Part shown: in pieces, positions 22,736-34,429 of the stretch
Position numbering within the stretch: position 1 is the stretch's first letter
Layout of the letters: the number at the start of each line of letters is the position of its first letter
Source: Anaspis maculata
Lineage: Eukaryota; Arthropoda; Insecta; Coleoptera; Scraptiidae
Length of the DNA: 64,000 bases
Assembly (NCBI GenBank): GCA_949128115.1
Contig: OX421961.1
Span: forward strand, 122,143,050-122,207,049
Direction of reading: 5' to 3'
The notes under the pieces: model-generated
What the model was told of the DNA's origin: nothing
Seen by the model: only the letters and a program-made list of their open reading frames with translations
The model's database searches: none
Position numbers and translations under genes: made by a program

Positions 22736-23542
22736 TACAGGTGTCCGGTGTTTAATGGCGGAAACTTTGGCAATCGATAGAGAAAAAAAATTGACTTTCT
22801 TCAGAACACCCTGTTCAAAAACGAACAATAACAGAAATATAGGCCTTCAAAGTTAACCTTAAAAATTGTTTTTTGCATAACTTTCGAACCGTTCAACCAA
22901 TTTTGCTCAAATTTGGACCAAAGTTTACTGAAATAATTATGTCTCAATTGAACAATAATGACGCATTTTATCGAACATTTTTAAAGGCGAAGGTAATAGG
23001 GGTACCTATACTCTCCCCCTTTTCCCTCTATTTTTACTCCCCTGATTATTTTTGGAAATCGTTCAAATTTTTGAGTTCTGCGTTCAGTTTAGAAAAGAAA
23101 GTTACTCATGCAAAATTTTGATTGGAGGCTTCGTGAAAACCTAGTAAAATCTGAGAAATCATGAGGTTTTTTAAATTTCAATTTCTAGACCTTCAAAGTG
23201 GAATTTTCAAGATGTTTCCCCAAGTTTTAAATCCAAATAGCTCAAAAATGAAGCCTCTCATTTTGCAAAAGTAACTTTCTTTTCTAAGTTGAACGTGAAA
23301 AATTAAAAAAATGGAACGATTCCCCAAAATAATTAGGGGAGTTAAAATAGGGGGAAAAGGGTAGGTCACCCCCCTATTATTTGTACCCCGAAAAATGTTA
23401 GGTAAAATGCGTTATTATTATTATTCAATAGAGACATATTTTAGTAAACTTTGGTTCAAATTGGAACAAAATCCGGTTGAACGGTTCATAACTTACTTAT
23501 CCAAAAAAATTGATTTTTCAATTTCAACTTTGAAGGGCTATA

Positions 23543-25005
23543 CAGGGTGTCCGTTTTTCGAGGCTAAGCATGGGTATCTCGCTTATCTTAAGAGATACAG
23601 AGTCGGTTAAATTAGAATAAAGTTGCGAATTTTCATGACGATCAATGATCCAAAAAGATATTTGACTTGTCTGTTTTAGTTTTCGAGATATCGAGATAAA
23701 ACAGAAATTTGTAATTTTTGTTTTAATTTTTTATTTGAAAAACGGTTGAAGATAGCTTTTTCTAACTAAGACATTGTGGAGGCACTTTTCCAAGGGGAAT
23801 TCAATGTTGCAAAAATCTTCATTCTAGCTTTCAAAACAACCGAGATATGACATTCAACTTTTTTTCTCTCATGGGCGCCATATTGGATTTTGACATTTTC
23901 AAATACAATATTTTTTTCTGATTACAACGATGTGTCACATGCCACTGTTGAATTCATACTTTTGAGCGAAAAAATTTTTTTCATTTTTCAAAGTGCTTTG
24001 GAAACAAAATCAGCACCGACAATAAGAAAAAAGTAGATGTTGAACATTTATTCAACAGTGACATGTGGCACATCGTTATAACCAGAAAAGAATACCGTAT
24101 TAAAAAATATCAAAATCCAATATGGCGCTCATTAGAGAAAAAAGTTGAATGTCGTATCTCGGTTGCTTTGAAAGCTAGAATAAAGATTTTGGCAGCTTTG
24201 GATTCCTCTTAAAAAAGTGCCCTGACAATGTCTAGATTAGAAAAGGCCACCTTCAACCGTTTTTTGAATAAAAAATGAAAACAAAAATTCAAATTCCTGT
24301 TTTTTCACGATATTGTCAAGAACATAACAGAAGGGCCGTAGGGAGAGGCTCATCCCTTGAGTACGAATCATTTTATTAGGTATAAATTATAATAATTCAT
24401 GTCGCCTTCAGCAAAAGCAACGAGCTGCCACAGGAAATGCTGAATGCTGCAAGGGCAGCACAATTCTTAGTTCATAACCGCCGTGGTATGCCGGTTTCAC
24501 CAAGCACGAGGAAACGAGCATCAATCCGATTGGACGACGGAGTTCCCCATTGACTATAAATCTAGAAGTATCCATAGCAGCTCTTCATCGAATTCATTTT
24601 TGTAATTGCGGCGGGCCGCTATGCCCGTCGGCGTCTAAATTAATAATTAATTGTTCATTTTATTATCACTTTATTGTTATACGGATTGTGTTCGGGCTTA
24701 TCTTCATGTCGTCTCGGGTGTCAGTGTGAAATTAAAATGTGTGTTAATAAAACGATGTAAAACTTTACCGCGTGTTCTCTTCCAAACCTTCCACCCTGCT
24801 TGCAACCCCCAGCCCCCAAGAAAGTCAGGAAGGGTCAACCTAAACCCTTCCCGACAATATCTCAAAAACTAAAATCGATACGTCAAATTTCTTTTTGGAT
24901 CATTGATCGTCATGAAAATGTGCAACTTTTTCCTAATTTAACCGACTTTGTATCTCTCAAGATAAGCGAGATACCTATGCTTAGCCTCGAAAAACGGACA
25001 CCCTG
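23543..25005. mobile_element. Foldback element FB4 nested in FB3
   Basis: Starts CAGGGTGTCCGTTTTTCG at 23543 and ends with the matching CGAAAAACGGACACCCTG at 25005, with TA at 23541-23542 and 25006-25007. The arms pair along AGCTAGAA, TTGAATGTC, AACAGTG and CATCGTT blocks and meet near 24020. The right arm is split by a solo LTR. Confidence 0.9.
24314..24856 (+). mobile_element. Solo LTR (543 bp) in the right arm of FB4
   Basis: The insert begins TGTCAAGAAC and ends CCCGACA, the TG...CA edges of an LTR. The 4-base ATAT flanks it (24310-24313 and 24857-24860). Removing the insert and one ATAT restores the sequence expected from FB4's left arm, which proves the boundaries. It contains TATAAAT and AATAAAA motifs consistent with LTR promoter and polyadenylation signals. 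A four-base duplication suits Ty3/gypsy, though the parent family is not identified. Strand is a guess from the AATAAA. Confidence 0.88.
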
Positions 25006-25384
25006 TATTATCTCCGTTATTTTTCGATTTTGAATGGAGTGTTTTGAGGGAAATCTATCTATTTTTTATGCTCTTATCGATTGCCAAAGTTTCCGCGGAT
25101 AAATACCGGACACCTGTATCTAACCCTGTAGAAACTTCATCCTGAGTTTCTTGATGTTTCCTTCCATAGGATATACCTATGTATAAGAGGAAAATTGAAC
25201 TGACCAACTCAAGAAACGTAATTGAAAGTCGCCTTATGGGCACACAGAAATTATTGGCCTTCAAATTCATACGATTTTTTTTGAAACCGACTACTAATTT
25301 GTCCAGCAGTTTATGAGTACAATGACGTAGAGACCTGTTCTAGTTGTCACAGGCTTCACTAGGAATTTAATTTCGGCAGTTATG

Positions 25385-25545
25385 GTCAAGTATTTCCAAG
25401 TATTTCCAAAGTATTTCCAAGTATTTCCAAGTATTTCCATAGTATTTCCATCTATTTCCAAGTATTTCCATAGTATTTCCATCTATTTCCAAGTATTTCC
25501 ATGTATTTCCAAGTATTTCCATAGTATTTCCAAGTATTCCCAAGA
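25385..25545. repeat. Subterminal TATTTCCAAG minisatellite, right
   Basis: Same unit and same orientation as the left array at 21190-21352, ending next to the right terminal repeat of the 8-bp-duplication element. Confidence 0.9.
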
Positions 25546-25794
25546 AAATGTACAGTGATTTCCACTGGTGGTTGACCCCTCGTATTTCAGCCAGGTTTTA
25601 CTTCTATCCACAGAGCCTGAATCAAAATACCAATTGCGCCAGTACGTGTTTTCTGAATAGTAGTTATTATTGGGAATTCTTCAAGCGACTACACAACGAA
25701 ACATTGGTAAAAAACTGACAAAACACAATTTGAAATTACAAGCTAAGAAAATATGCTAAAATAGTAGGGAGGTAACTAATTTGTGTTATTGTCT

Positions 25795-26000
25795 TTCTGA
25801 AATGGGACAGCACCAGATCCCAGAAACGTGTCTGCTGCACAAAACTTACCGCAAAACTTGCAATACAAAAGAAGTTTAATAATTGATAGGACCAGCCCGA
25901 TAGCATCGGAAATTCATCAAAGATTTTTCTAATATCGCTTACTCATTACACCAGCTGCTGAAAAAAGGTGTGACGTTTGAGAAGGGTGGATTATGAGATG
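25795..26000 (+). pseudogene. Ty3/gypsy RT-connection fragment (family G1)
   Basis: Matches 16945-17130 in content (DP-N-VSA-QNLP, then YRKFI-like and LHQLL-like blocks, spread over several frames). It is a short broken piece with no other domain attached. Confidence 0.65.
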
Positions 26001-26299
26001 AAGCCTATATTACACTAAAAATAGTATACTGTATACTGTCAAAGGTCAAAGGGATGTGCTGAGGGCAGGTCAGCAGGTCGCGGCCACTAGTAAAACAGAG
26101 CTGCTCAGAGCGCGAGAGTATGAGAATAATTATTACTTGGTGTGTAGCCTTGGTCGAGTGTGAAGATAGCGTCAGAGCAATCGGTGAAGGGTTTTGTCCC
26201 GCCAAGAAGCAAGTGATGAGTGATCAGCAATCGTAAAACCGAATCGAATCACTTCACAGCGAAGAAGTGACTAAAGTCATTGTCTTTCCATGCTGAAAA

Positions 26300-26660
26300 C
26301 TCCACACCTTCCCTCCAACCGTTGCTAGGCTTGGGACAGCTAGAATCGTGAGGACCCCAAGTAACGTAGCCCAGACAGGCGAAAATGGCACTTATCACAT
26401 TTCGTCGTCAATTCCGCTTCATCCAAACGACGAAAATCTTTCTCCAGAATGCTCGAGAGTCGCCGTGACCACGATAATGTCGTCGAAATATACGAATACG
26501 GATGGCTCTAGGTTCTCTTCCCCCCCAACACCTTGTCGATTGATCGCTGCCACGTGACTGTGGCATCGTGCAGTCCGAATGGCATGCACCGAACTTGGAA
26601 AAGACCCCCGGCCCGGGACAAAAAATGGCAATCGACCGTGAGGTCTCATCGGAAACTTGC
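26300..26660 (-). pseudogene. Ty3/gypsy reverse transcriptase core fragment (family G1)
   Basis: Read leftward, the minus strand gives FVPGRG, then in another frame FQVRCMPFGL, then the catalytic block VFVYFDDIIVV and EHSGERF. The FDDI form of the polymerase motif and PFGL block are standard gypsy RT. A one-base offset lies between FVPGRG and the following block. The same offset occurs in the inverted copy at 29115-29400, with five G in both, so it predates the copying. No LTRs seen. Confidence 0.75.
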
Positions 26661-28984
26661 TAACAGACGCTATAAATGTTCAGTGATCTAACGACGATAG
26701 AAACCAAGGTACCGGTATGGAATATCGCATCGATCTAATGAGTTATTGGTAAAATGATGTTCCTACGAGGAGATGCAGATAAACACACGCACAAAATAAA
26801 AATGTCACGCGTGTATAGCTAGCCGTACAAGCATTCAAACGCTTGGTTCACGTCTGAATGTCAACCTATCATGACATAGACGAAGTACCCAGCTTGCTTT
26901 AAAGCCCCCATTCCATCATTTCCTCTCGCTTGTTTGAGCACGCAAAGAGCACTTTTCGAGCTATTATCCGCCCGCAATTATTATTGGAGTTTCTCGAGCC
27001 GAAGAAAAGGGAATTAATATGTCCCGACTAGTACAAAAAGACAGATTACTATGCTGACGGTGGTGGTTTTTCCTCCCGCATGCCTTCAAGAGTTTATAAA
27101 TTGCTTGTGCGCACTGAAAGCGCGAGAAAAACCAAACCGCGACGCGAAACTATAGAGAACTCCAACTACTGCTCTGCTGCTATTATCGAAAACTTGAAAA
27201 CTGCAGATCCACGGCAAAGTTGCAACTCGTCTGGGTGGTTCATTCCTTAATGGGCACTTTGCGGTTGTTCTCGCACGGCTCCTCTTTTATCGCACTTCGA
27301 CCAGGTCAATGATTGTTATGAGGTACTCGGGCGTAATTGAATCAGGGGCGTCTAATACCCTAGGTACGGGGGCTGACGGTGTCCCAATCCATTGCGGCGT
27401 AACAGTTCGCGTGGCTTTGGATTGTCGTTAAGGGTGAGCACAGCGGAGGGGTGTGTGTGTCTGGGCGCCGACTGAGTGAGCGAAATCGGGATGGTAAAGG
27501 AAACAATATTTTCTTGGGGAATTGTTATTAAATTACAGCCTGATATGGCCTGGTTCTCATCCTCCCCGCCTTCTCCATCCTTCGCTCGCCAGTCGTCGTT
27601 CCATTATCCGAAAGTAGAGACACGAGAGACAAACCCTCGGAATTCGGGGGGTAAAGAAACAGGGCCCCCAATATAGAGCAAGTAATCACAGTGTTGCAAA
27701 AACACCAGCGGAGCGGGTGTGTGTGGAGGAACGCGGAGGAAGCAGGTCTTATCTTGCTACAAACCAAACCCGGGCCCGGGCGCGCGCTTTCTCTAATGAC
27801 GTTTGGCATCGTGTCTTTCTCCGGTTTTTTAGTGCCCTTTTTACGGCTCGTGCTCGGCAGCATTTGCGCTATTTGCTCGAAGGCTATCATAGTTTCGGGT
27901 AATTGAACTTCCCCCTGTGCTCCCGTGCAGCTCGGTGCCTACGAGCACACACACACGCCGAGAAAGCGAGGTACATTCACGGACGATATCCGGAATAAAT
28001 TAGGCATTATCGTTATTAATTGCACAAGAATCGGATAAGGTTTTCCGTCCTTTATTCCGGCAGGTAGAGCTCCGCTTTTCCAGATTGCCGCACGCTCGGA
28101 TTGGCCCGGCCGGCCTCACATGAACGCAAATCTTGACCGTGTGCGCGCCTCTGTCATAAAACCGCCAACATTTTATCCCGCCGGCAAAATTTGTGCTAGA
28201 TTTAGGCAGGCAATGCGACGACCGCTAACTTGTAGGATATTCAAATGACCGGGCGGTTACCTTCAAATTTAAATCCTGCACTGCCCAAACCACCCAGGTA
28301 GTATGCTGCTCAGGCTTTTTAGCTCTGTATAGATCAGACTATGGTGCCTGTGGCATCTGCATTTGCAGAACTCTACCAAATTCGCCGGCTTCCTGGCATC
28401 CTGCGGTGCAAACCGTCAACAATAGATCGAAGGCCAAAGACTGCAATGGTTAATTCCAGATTCTCTTTGGATGAAGTCGTCTCGAATTCCCAGCAGGATT
28501 CCATCCATGGCTATCCGCACACTCGCAGGTCCAAAGTTCATACAACTTCGTTGATGGAACCTCTCGCTCTCCCACCACACCCCCCCCCCCTCTTCCCACC
28601 GCGGGCCACATCCGAACAAATAATCATCAGCAACTGCAGCATAGCAAACTGCAACGACCTAGTGTAGCTGATGATTAATCTGTATACCAGAAACATCAAT
28701 TTTGCAGGCGAAAACGTCATAAAATTGTAAAATATACGAATCCAGAAACAAAGTAAATACGTGGATCTGTAATTGGGCCCGTGTATGTTTAGGATATGCG
28801 CGCACTAGTTTACTGTAAATTCTAATAATTATAAATAAATATACTATATTTACTTTTAATTATAACGTTCGCATCATCCGTTGAGGTGCATGCGGCAAAT
28901 TTGGCCCACTTGACGCAAAAATGCTTGTAATTTTCAAAGTTCATCGTTTTTATGAATGTTCTTTCACTTCATTTCGTCCAAGGT
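26661..28984. other. GC-richer unassigned block
   Basis: From about 26900 to 28260 base composition shifts toward G/C, with few A/T repeats and no transposon motif. Short GT-rich and C-rich runs occur (about 27450 and 28578). Frames such as 27528-27890 (minus) and 28341-28667 (plus) show no recognisable domain. Because it is flanked by rearranged gypsy pieces, it may be surviving host sequence, for example regulatory or intronic. I see no supported exon. Confidence 0.4.
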
Positions 28985-29110
28985 GTTTCCAGGAAGTGAG
29001 GTCAGAAATTGAGAAAAAGTACCACTAGCGGTCTGTGATCGGTAACGATTTCGAATTTCCTGCCGTATAAATATGGGCGAAAGTACTTCAACCGAACATT
29101 GAAAGCGCCT
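28985..29110 (-). pseudogene. Ty3/gypsy RNase H fragment (family G1)
   Basis: Minus strand reads RPYLYGRKFEIVTDHRPLV, matching the block at about 17335-17395. It ends abruptly where a plus-strand RT fragment begins, so the two are rearranged relative to each other. Confidence 0.75.
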
Positions 29111-29420
29111 GTTGGCAAGTTCCCGATGAGGCGTCACGGTCGGTTACCATTTTCTGTCCCGAATCGGGGGACTTTTTCAGGTTCGGTGCATGCCATTCGG
29201 ATTGTACGATGCAACAGTCACGTAGCAGCTTGAGAATTCGTCGATTTTTCGTCATCTAGAGGGAGCGGAATTGACGACGAGATGTGAAAAGTGCCATTTT
29301 CGCCTGTCGGGGCTACGTTACTTGGGGTCCTAACGACTCCAGCTGTCCCAAGCTTAGCAACGGCTGGAGGGAGGGTTGTGGAGGCCTCGTTGCAGAAATG
29401 GGCCGACGTTAAATAAACAA
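29111..29420 (+). pseudogene. Ty3/gypsy reverse transcriptase fragment, inverted copy of 26300-26660
   Basis: Contains the same FQVRCMPFGL block and the same downstream AAGTAACGTAGCCCC(G/A)A-type stretch as 26300-26660, but on the opposite strand. Part of the segment that holds the catalytic motif in the other copy is deleted here. Stops and frameshifts throughout. Confidence 0.75.
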
Positions 29421-32400
29421 TTAAAAAAAAACATACGTGACACCCATGACGCCGATTTAGCAATACACCTGCTCTGTTTCCAATACAGAGTCAGCTTCCA
29501 TTTGCGTCTTCGTGTCAAAAGGTGGCCAAACTATTCGCAAAGCATGGAGACTGCTTATTAAACACGGTACGTAGACCACAGCGTTTTTGTTTTGGAACAA
29601 CTACCAGAAGGTAAAGTATTGCAGTACGGACAGAAAAGGGGAATGGCAGAATACATGATTGTTGATTTGATCCGAATTAGGGCCATCTTCAAAATAGGGT
29701 TCTGTCACTTCTTCAATATACATATTATACCTGTACAACCCTTCCCCTTTATGTCGCAGATAACCCGTTGAGCCCACCGAAGAAATTAGGTGAAACTTCT
29801 TTACTTACGGTACCAATTTTGTACTTTTGCTTACACTTCACTCCTTAGAAGGTAATCTAGATCAGACCCATTTTACGTTGTGTTTTTTTTTATGTTTATT
29901 AATCGAGGAGAAAGTAACCCTTTTCTCAGATTCGTTAAGGCAAGCGATTTGGGCTATAAACAATGAGTAGAGTGATAACAAACGCAATTCTTTCAGACCA
30001 CATTTTTTACTTTTATTTAACACACGGGGAATTTCCAACGAACATCGAGTCCTTAAATTTAATTGTCAAAACTGTCTCAACTAATTTCTAGAGTCGGCAA
30101 GTCTCCTCGACTTCTATGCCGAACTCCCGCTAATTACCTTACAATTGATGACTTAGTTAATTGGGGTTACCTCCGAGAGGACCACCCAACTCCTACCCTG
30201 TAAAAGAAAAGACCTATGTGAACAAAACTAACTCGCAACCCTTTCAAGAGTCATGGCTAATCACTCATTAGCCCTCAGAGAACGACCCTGGTTGCCGATT
30301 GTGCTAATTACCGGATTCCTAGCTACCTCTACCAAGGGAGAATTACGATGTGTTCCTGAAAAGCAATCTCTAAACAAATCTATTTTCTCGCATCTAACTG
30401 AAGCTAAATTGTGGAGGAAACAAAAGGGACGCGAGCCATGGCTAGCTAATCGACACTTAAGACAGCGGTAATCAAACGGTAATCAATAAGTTGACGCCAA
30501 ATTCAACGCAGATTGAAACAATGACAAAACATAATTCACAATACGATTTATAATATCATAACAAGGAGTGTATTTGCTGTTGTTGTGCAGGTAGTTTAAC
30601 TTGTGATCGTCATCCTTTCCGCTTGTGAAAGGATTTTCCGGCGAGTCTTTTGGTTTACGAGTTATCGCAACTCCGCCTCGAATTAATTTACTTAGTTTAT
30701 ATTTTTTGTTACGCACGGTAGCATCAGAGTCACTGACTAACATTTGATCTTACAAAAGGTTCCTACATCTCACTACCTATCAAATCTCTGAACTTTGGCC
30801 TTCTCATTTTTAGGGTGTCACCTCCTGGTGAAGGATTATATCCTCTTGGTCGCCGAGCTCTGAAATACTGCTAGCTAACTGTAGAACACAGGGGGGAACG
30901 TGATTCCAAAAACGCCTTTGGCGGAATTTTCTAAGAGAAAAGATTCGCTTCTTCGAGAAATTATCAAATAGACAATTACAAGGTGGAAACTGTTAGGACG
31001 TGCGCTTTCTTCTTGTTGGACCGCGCCTTAAAGTTCATCTTCGAAGAGTTCGCTACCGACCGCGACCCCGCGTTTTGAAATCTTTAAACAACCCTGCGAT
31101 TCGATTCGACGCGGAACTTTGCAGCTTGGCCTTGGAGATTAAAGTTGATAACGGTGGATCTGATTCAACTGCCCATTCAACTGGTACCAGATTGAACCAT
31201 TATAGACCATTGTTGCTCTTCTGTTGCGTGGGATGAGCGCAGAAATCAAAGGGTTAATTTCTAACTTCGCGATAGCTTCCACGTTGTTTCGGCCATCTCT
31301 CGTCAAACGACAATATTAGGATTCGAATAGTTTGATGCAGTGTGGATTGCGATACCAGGTCGTGTTACTTAGGTAACCTAAAGTCAGCCTGTTTACTAGA
31401 GCTTAGTACTTGAAGACTTTCTCAAAACCGAATAATTCGGGCTCTCTTGTGAAGCTCAATAATAGATCAATGGACAATTAAAATTTTGCTGTTGTTTAAA
31501 CAACCAATTTCGAAGTCTACCTGCACTCAACAACTAATACTAAAGAAATTGCAAATAGCACCACCAACCTCTGATTTGCAGGAAAGGGTTATCCAAACGG
31601 CAATTTAGATAAACACTGGTCAGTGGATACCTCAACGGTAAATCACTATTCTCACTTGGAAAAACGCTTCGACAAAACGCCTGTACGTGAAGTTACACTA
31701 CAACTTAAAGCCGGTGGTCACAAATCACAAATGAATTTTAAACGAAATTTGAACTTTAATCACTTGCGACTAAAATGACAATCAATAATCTTGACTTAGT
31801 AACATTTTGAAGAGCAATTTTCTCGGATAAGTTTTAATTCTTAACCCCAGACAACCTTTCTCGTTCGTCACCAAAACCCAAGAGAGCTTCTCCCTCCTTC
31901 AATTTTCTCACGAGATTTTTTTGAAAACCACCCCCACATCCCTCACCCTGGAGTTTTGCAGCCAATCAGACACGTCGTCTTTACTCAATCGACCCTCTTC
32001 TTCGATCTCTAGTTTGGCGCGCACAGGGCTCTTACCCCCCACTGCTTTATCTCTCGTTTCTAGAGGTTTGCGTAGATGACGGTGCTAGTCACATTTTCAA
32101 CTTAAAATATTATTTTGTTTAAATTAGAGACAGTTTTGACGGAAACATAATTTCGGCTGAGCTGTAGTGATTCTTCTTTACTAATTCACGGAATGACCAT
32201 GTTTCAATTTGTCTTTTGAAGACTTATCTAAATTTTCGCGGCCACGACTTTTCATAGCTCGATTGACACCGTGCTAGGTTTTAAATTGATGTAAATGACG
32301 AAAGAACCACTTCAGCGTCACCCACTCTTGAATCTAACAATTATTTAACTAATTAGTTTAAAATTTCAGCTTTGGTTTACTACATTTATGCCGGCCTTTG

Positions 32401-32600
32401 GGACGCCCAACAAATGCGGCACAAGGCACATACCCGCGGCGTCCTTTGTATTCCATGCTTTTGTATAGTCATTTAAACACGTTCGTGTGTTCACATGATA
32501 GTTTTCACTTATCCGTTTTTTATAAGGCCCGAAGCCGCCCCCGGGTCCCCAACTTTCTCGGAACTTCGTCCCAGTTTTTATGGCTTCCTCCTCATTGCGA
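29421..32600. other. Unassigned 3.2-kb interval
   Basis: No transposase, polymerase or host-protein motif recognised on either strand. A 40-base stretch at 29432-29472 resembles 36346-36385. Frames at 30253-30471 and 30483-30743 are short and unremarkable. I see no terminal repeats that would define an element. Confidence 0.45.
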
Positions 32601-32614
32601 CTTATTTATTTTTT

Positions 32615-33180
32615 TCAAAATACAACTCGTAGCCACCCACTGTGTGTCCTTCGATTTATTTCCGGACGCTGTCGAATATCACCCAAAGGGTACGGTTTTT
32701 GGTTTTCCCCGGCAAGGTGCAGATGCTTTGATCCCAAGTCGAATCTCACAATATTGTTGATTCCAACTTTGATAGCGCTTTCCCTTTCAGTCGTCTTTCC
32801 AACTAAATAATCAGTCGATAATCTTTTTATCTTTAGGAAGTTATCTAGCCTTTCGAGCAACTTGTTGGCCTCTCCATTATTCACCATAGTGAAATAGAGA
32901 CTCGATTTGTGTCTTGCTCTTCCTTTTGATTGCATGTAGGATCTGCAGTCTTCATACTTATCAAATTTCACTACAATTGGACATTTGGGAATATCAACGC
33001 CTTCTTCCACCACATTCGAGCTGACCAGACGTTGATTTCTTTGTTGACAAAACTGTCTAGCACCTCCCCGTCTTGTGGATCGACGAAATCATGTTCACAA
33101 GAGATGGACGAGTGAACTACCACAACAGTCATTTCTGGTCGCTCGAAAACCACCACAAAATTAGGCAACGATGATTCCAA
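32615..33180 (-). pseudogene. Dicer-type helicase C-terminal fragment (Dicer-2-like), frameshifted
   Basis: Dicer cuts double-stranded RNA; its N-terminal helicase has a diagnostic motif VI. Read leftward from 33180 the minus strand gives HDFVDPQDGEVLDSFVNKEI. After a single-base frameshift near 33030 it continues VVEEGVDIPKC, VVKFD and RSYMQSKGRARHKSSLYF. Next come LERLDNFLKIKR and LVGKTTERES, as in the region after the helicase. QSKGRAR with the preceding VDIPKC separates Dicer from RIG-I-type helicases. Only about 170 residues are left, there is no ATP-binding motif, and I see no RNase III or PAZ domain nearby. Best read as a gene fragment or pseudogene. An exon of a working gene is unlikely because of the frameshift. 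Confidence 0.78.
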
Positions 33181-33249
33181 TGGTGCTTCTCTATTAACAT
33201 ATGGGGGGGGGGATTTATAATACCCGGTTCATTGGTCTTCATTTTAGTA

Positions 33250-33686
33250 ATGATACTTCCAACTCCATAAAATACCTGGATTTTTTAGGAAAACAGGCTA
33301 GATGGCTTAGTTCAAGAGATGAATGCTGAAATCAATAATGACACTTGGTATCAGCACAGCATGATGGTGCACCGCCTCATGCTGGCCGAATCGTAGTGGA
33401 TTGGATGAACGAAAATTTTCTCGAAAGATGGGTGGGGCGTAGGGAGCTTGTGGCATCGCCACCGCGTTCTCCTGATTTGAACCCAATCGATTTTTACCTT
33501 TGGAGAAGGATGAAAGATGAGGAGTATCAAAAAGAAATAACTACTGTCGATCAACTGATGGAAAGGATTCTGGATGCGGCCAATGCAAAGCGAGACAGGG
33601 ATTTGGAAAACGCCACAAATGCGGTAGTAAGACGCTGCCGTGCTTGTGTAGAAGCAAACGGAGGACATTTCGAACGTCTCTTATGA
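33250..33686 (+). pseudogene. DD41D mariner-like transposase, C-terminal part
   Basis: The last 113 codons are open (33345-33686). They contain the second catalytic Asp in QHDGAPPH, then WVGRR, then SPPRSPDLNPIDFYLWRRMK with the third acidic residue. Exactly 41 residues lie between the two Asp, the spacing of the DD41D group within the IS630-Tc1-mariner superfamily. The frame ends with ACVEANGGHFERLL, the usual terminus of this family. Upstream, the frame is broken and the N-terminal half is missing. About 700 bases downstream the sequence ends in CACCCTG-TA, which may be this element's right terminus. Confidence 0.8.
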
Positions 33687-34400
33687 TATTCTTTTTTTAT
33701 TTTTCAAAGCAGTTCGTGTCACCTGTGTTTTTTCATGATAAGAATGAAAGTTCCATGTAAAACATGATTTGGTCGATCCCGTCCTCAATTAAACAAAAAA
33801 AGTGCATAAAAAAGCAACAAATTAAAGCAATTTTAGTAGTTAAGGGGCACTGGTTCAAATTTATCACACACTACTCAGCCAGTTGTCGAAAAAAAATTGG
33901 AAATCTTCCAAGGTCACCTTGATTTGTGGGTGATGATAACGTCTGAAAATTTTCCATCACAGCGTGACACTGGTTCGGTTTTCGGTTATTTATACCGGAA
34001 CGGTGAGTGTCACAAAAAAGTTTAACCTAACGAAAGGTTCTAAGTGAATTTTTTTTCCGAATGGTATGAATTTGGTCCGAAAATAAATAAGCTAACCAGC
34101 AAATTTTACAACATTTTGAAGAAAAAATCTTGAACGCCTTTCAGTTTTTACGCCACTGGCTCATTTTCATTGAAACTTCACAAGTAGATGATTGTGACTG
34201 ATGTTGTGTGAGTAGGAACTCAAGTTTGAATAATCTAGCTCAAACGGTTTTTGAGATGATAGTAGTTACAAACTGTTCTCAAATAGTCAACTTTCAAAGG
34301 CTGTATCTCCGTAACGGTGCGAGTTAGGTCGGGGAAAATTAGGATTGATCGCCAAGGAATCTCGGGTTTTCGTTTGGCAGGGCGATTCTAAATCACCCTG
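33687..34400 (+). mobile_element. 3' part of the DD41D element up to a CACCCTG-TA terminus
   Basis: Non-coding sequence after the transposase stop ends AATCACCCTG at about 34400, followed by TA. It includes CAACTTTCAAAGGCTGTATC and CTCCGTAACGG (about 34286-34317), phrases also found in FB2 and FB3. No matching left terminus was found, so the element is 5'-truncated. Assignment to the transposase is inference from position. Confidence 0.5.
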
Positions 34401-34429
34401 TATAACAAAAACAAAAGCTTAATGGACTT

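Larger units (their letters stand above)
22738..25116. mobile_element. Foldback element FB3 (TA-flanked), interrupted by FB4
   Basis: Starts CAGGTGTCCGGTGTTTAA at 22738 and ends with the inverted copy at 25116. Both inner flanks share GGAAACTTTGGCAATCGAT. TA lies at 22736-22737 and 25117-25118. FB4 sits in the right arm at 23543-25005. Removing it restores continuous pairing with the left arm. FB2 and FB3 are separated only by the single TA at 22736-22737. Confidence 0.87.
21129..25582. mobile_element. hAT-type non-autonomous element with 8-bp target duplication, host of nested insertions
   Basis: A 16-base inverted repeat CGAGGGGTCAACCACC lies at 21129-21144, with its reverse complement at 25567-25582. 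The 8-base TATTTCAG flanks both ends directly (21121-21128 and 25583-25590). Eight-base duplications are typical of hAT and P superfamilies. Without its insertions (FB2, FB3) the element would be only about 1 kb and has no transposase. Both subterminal regions carry the same TATTTCCAAG minisatellite in direct orientation, and TGTACAGTGATTTCCA occurs near both ends, also in direct orientation. Confidence 0.88.
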
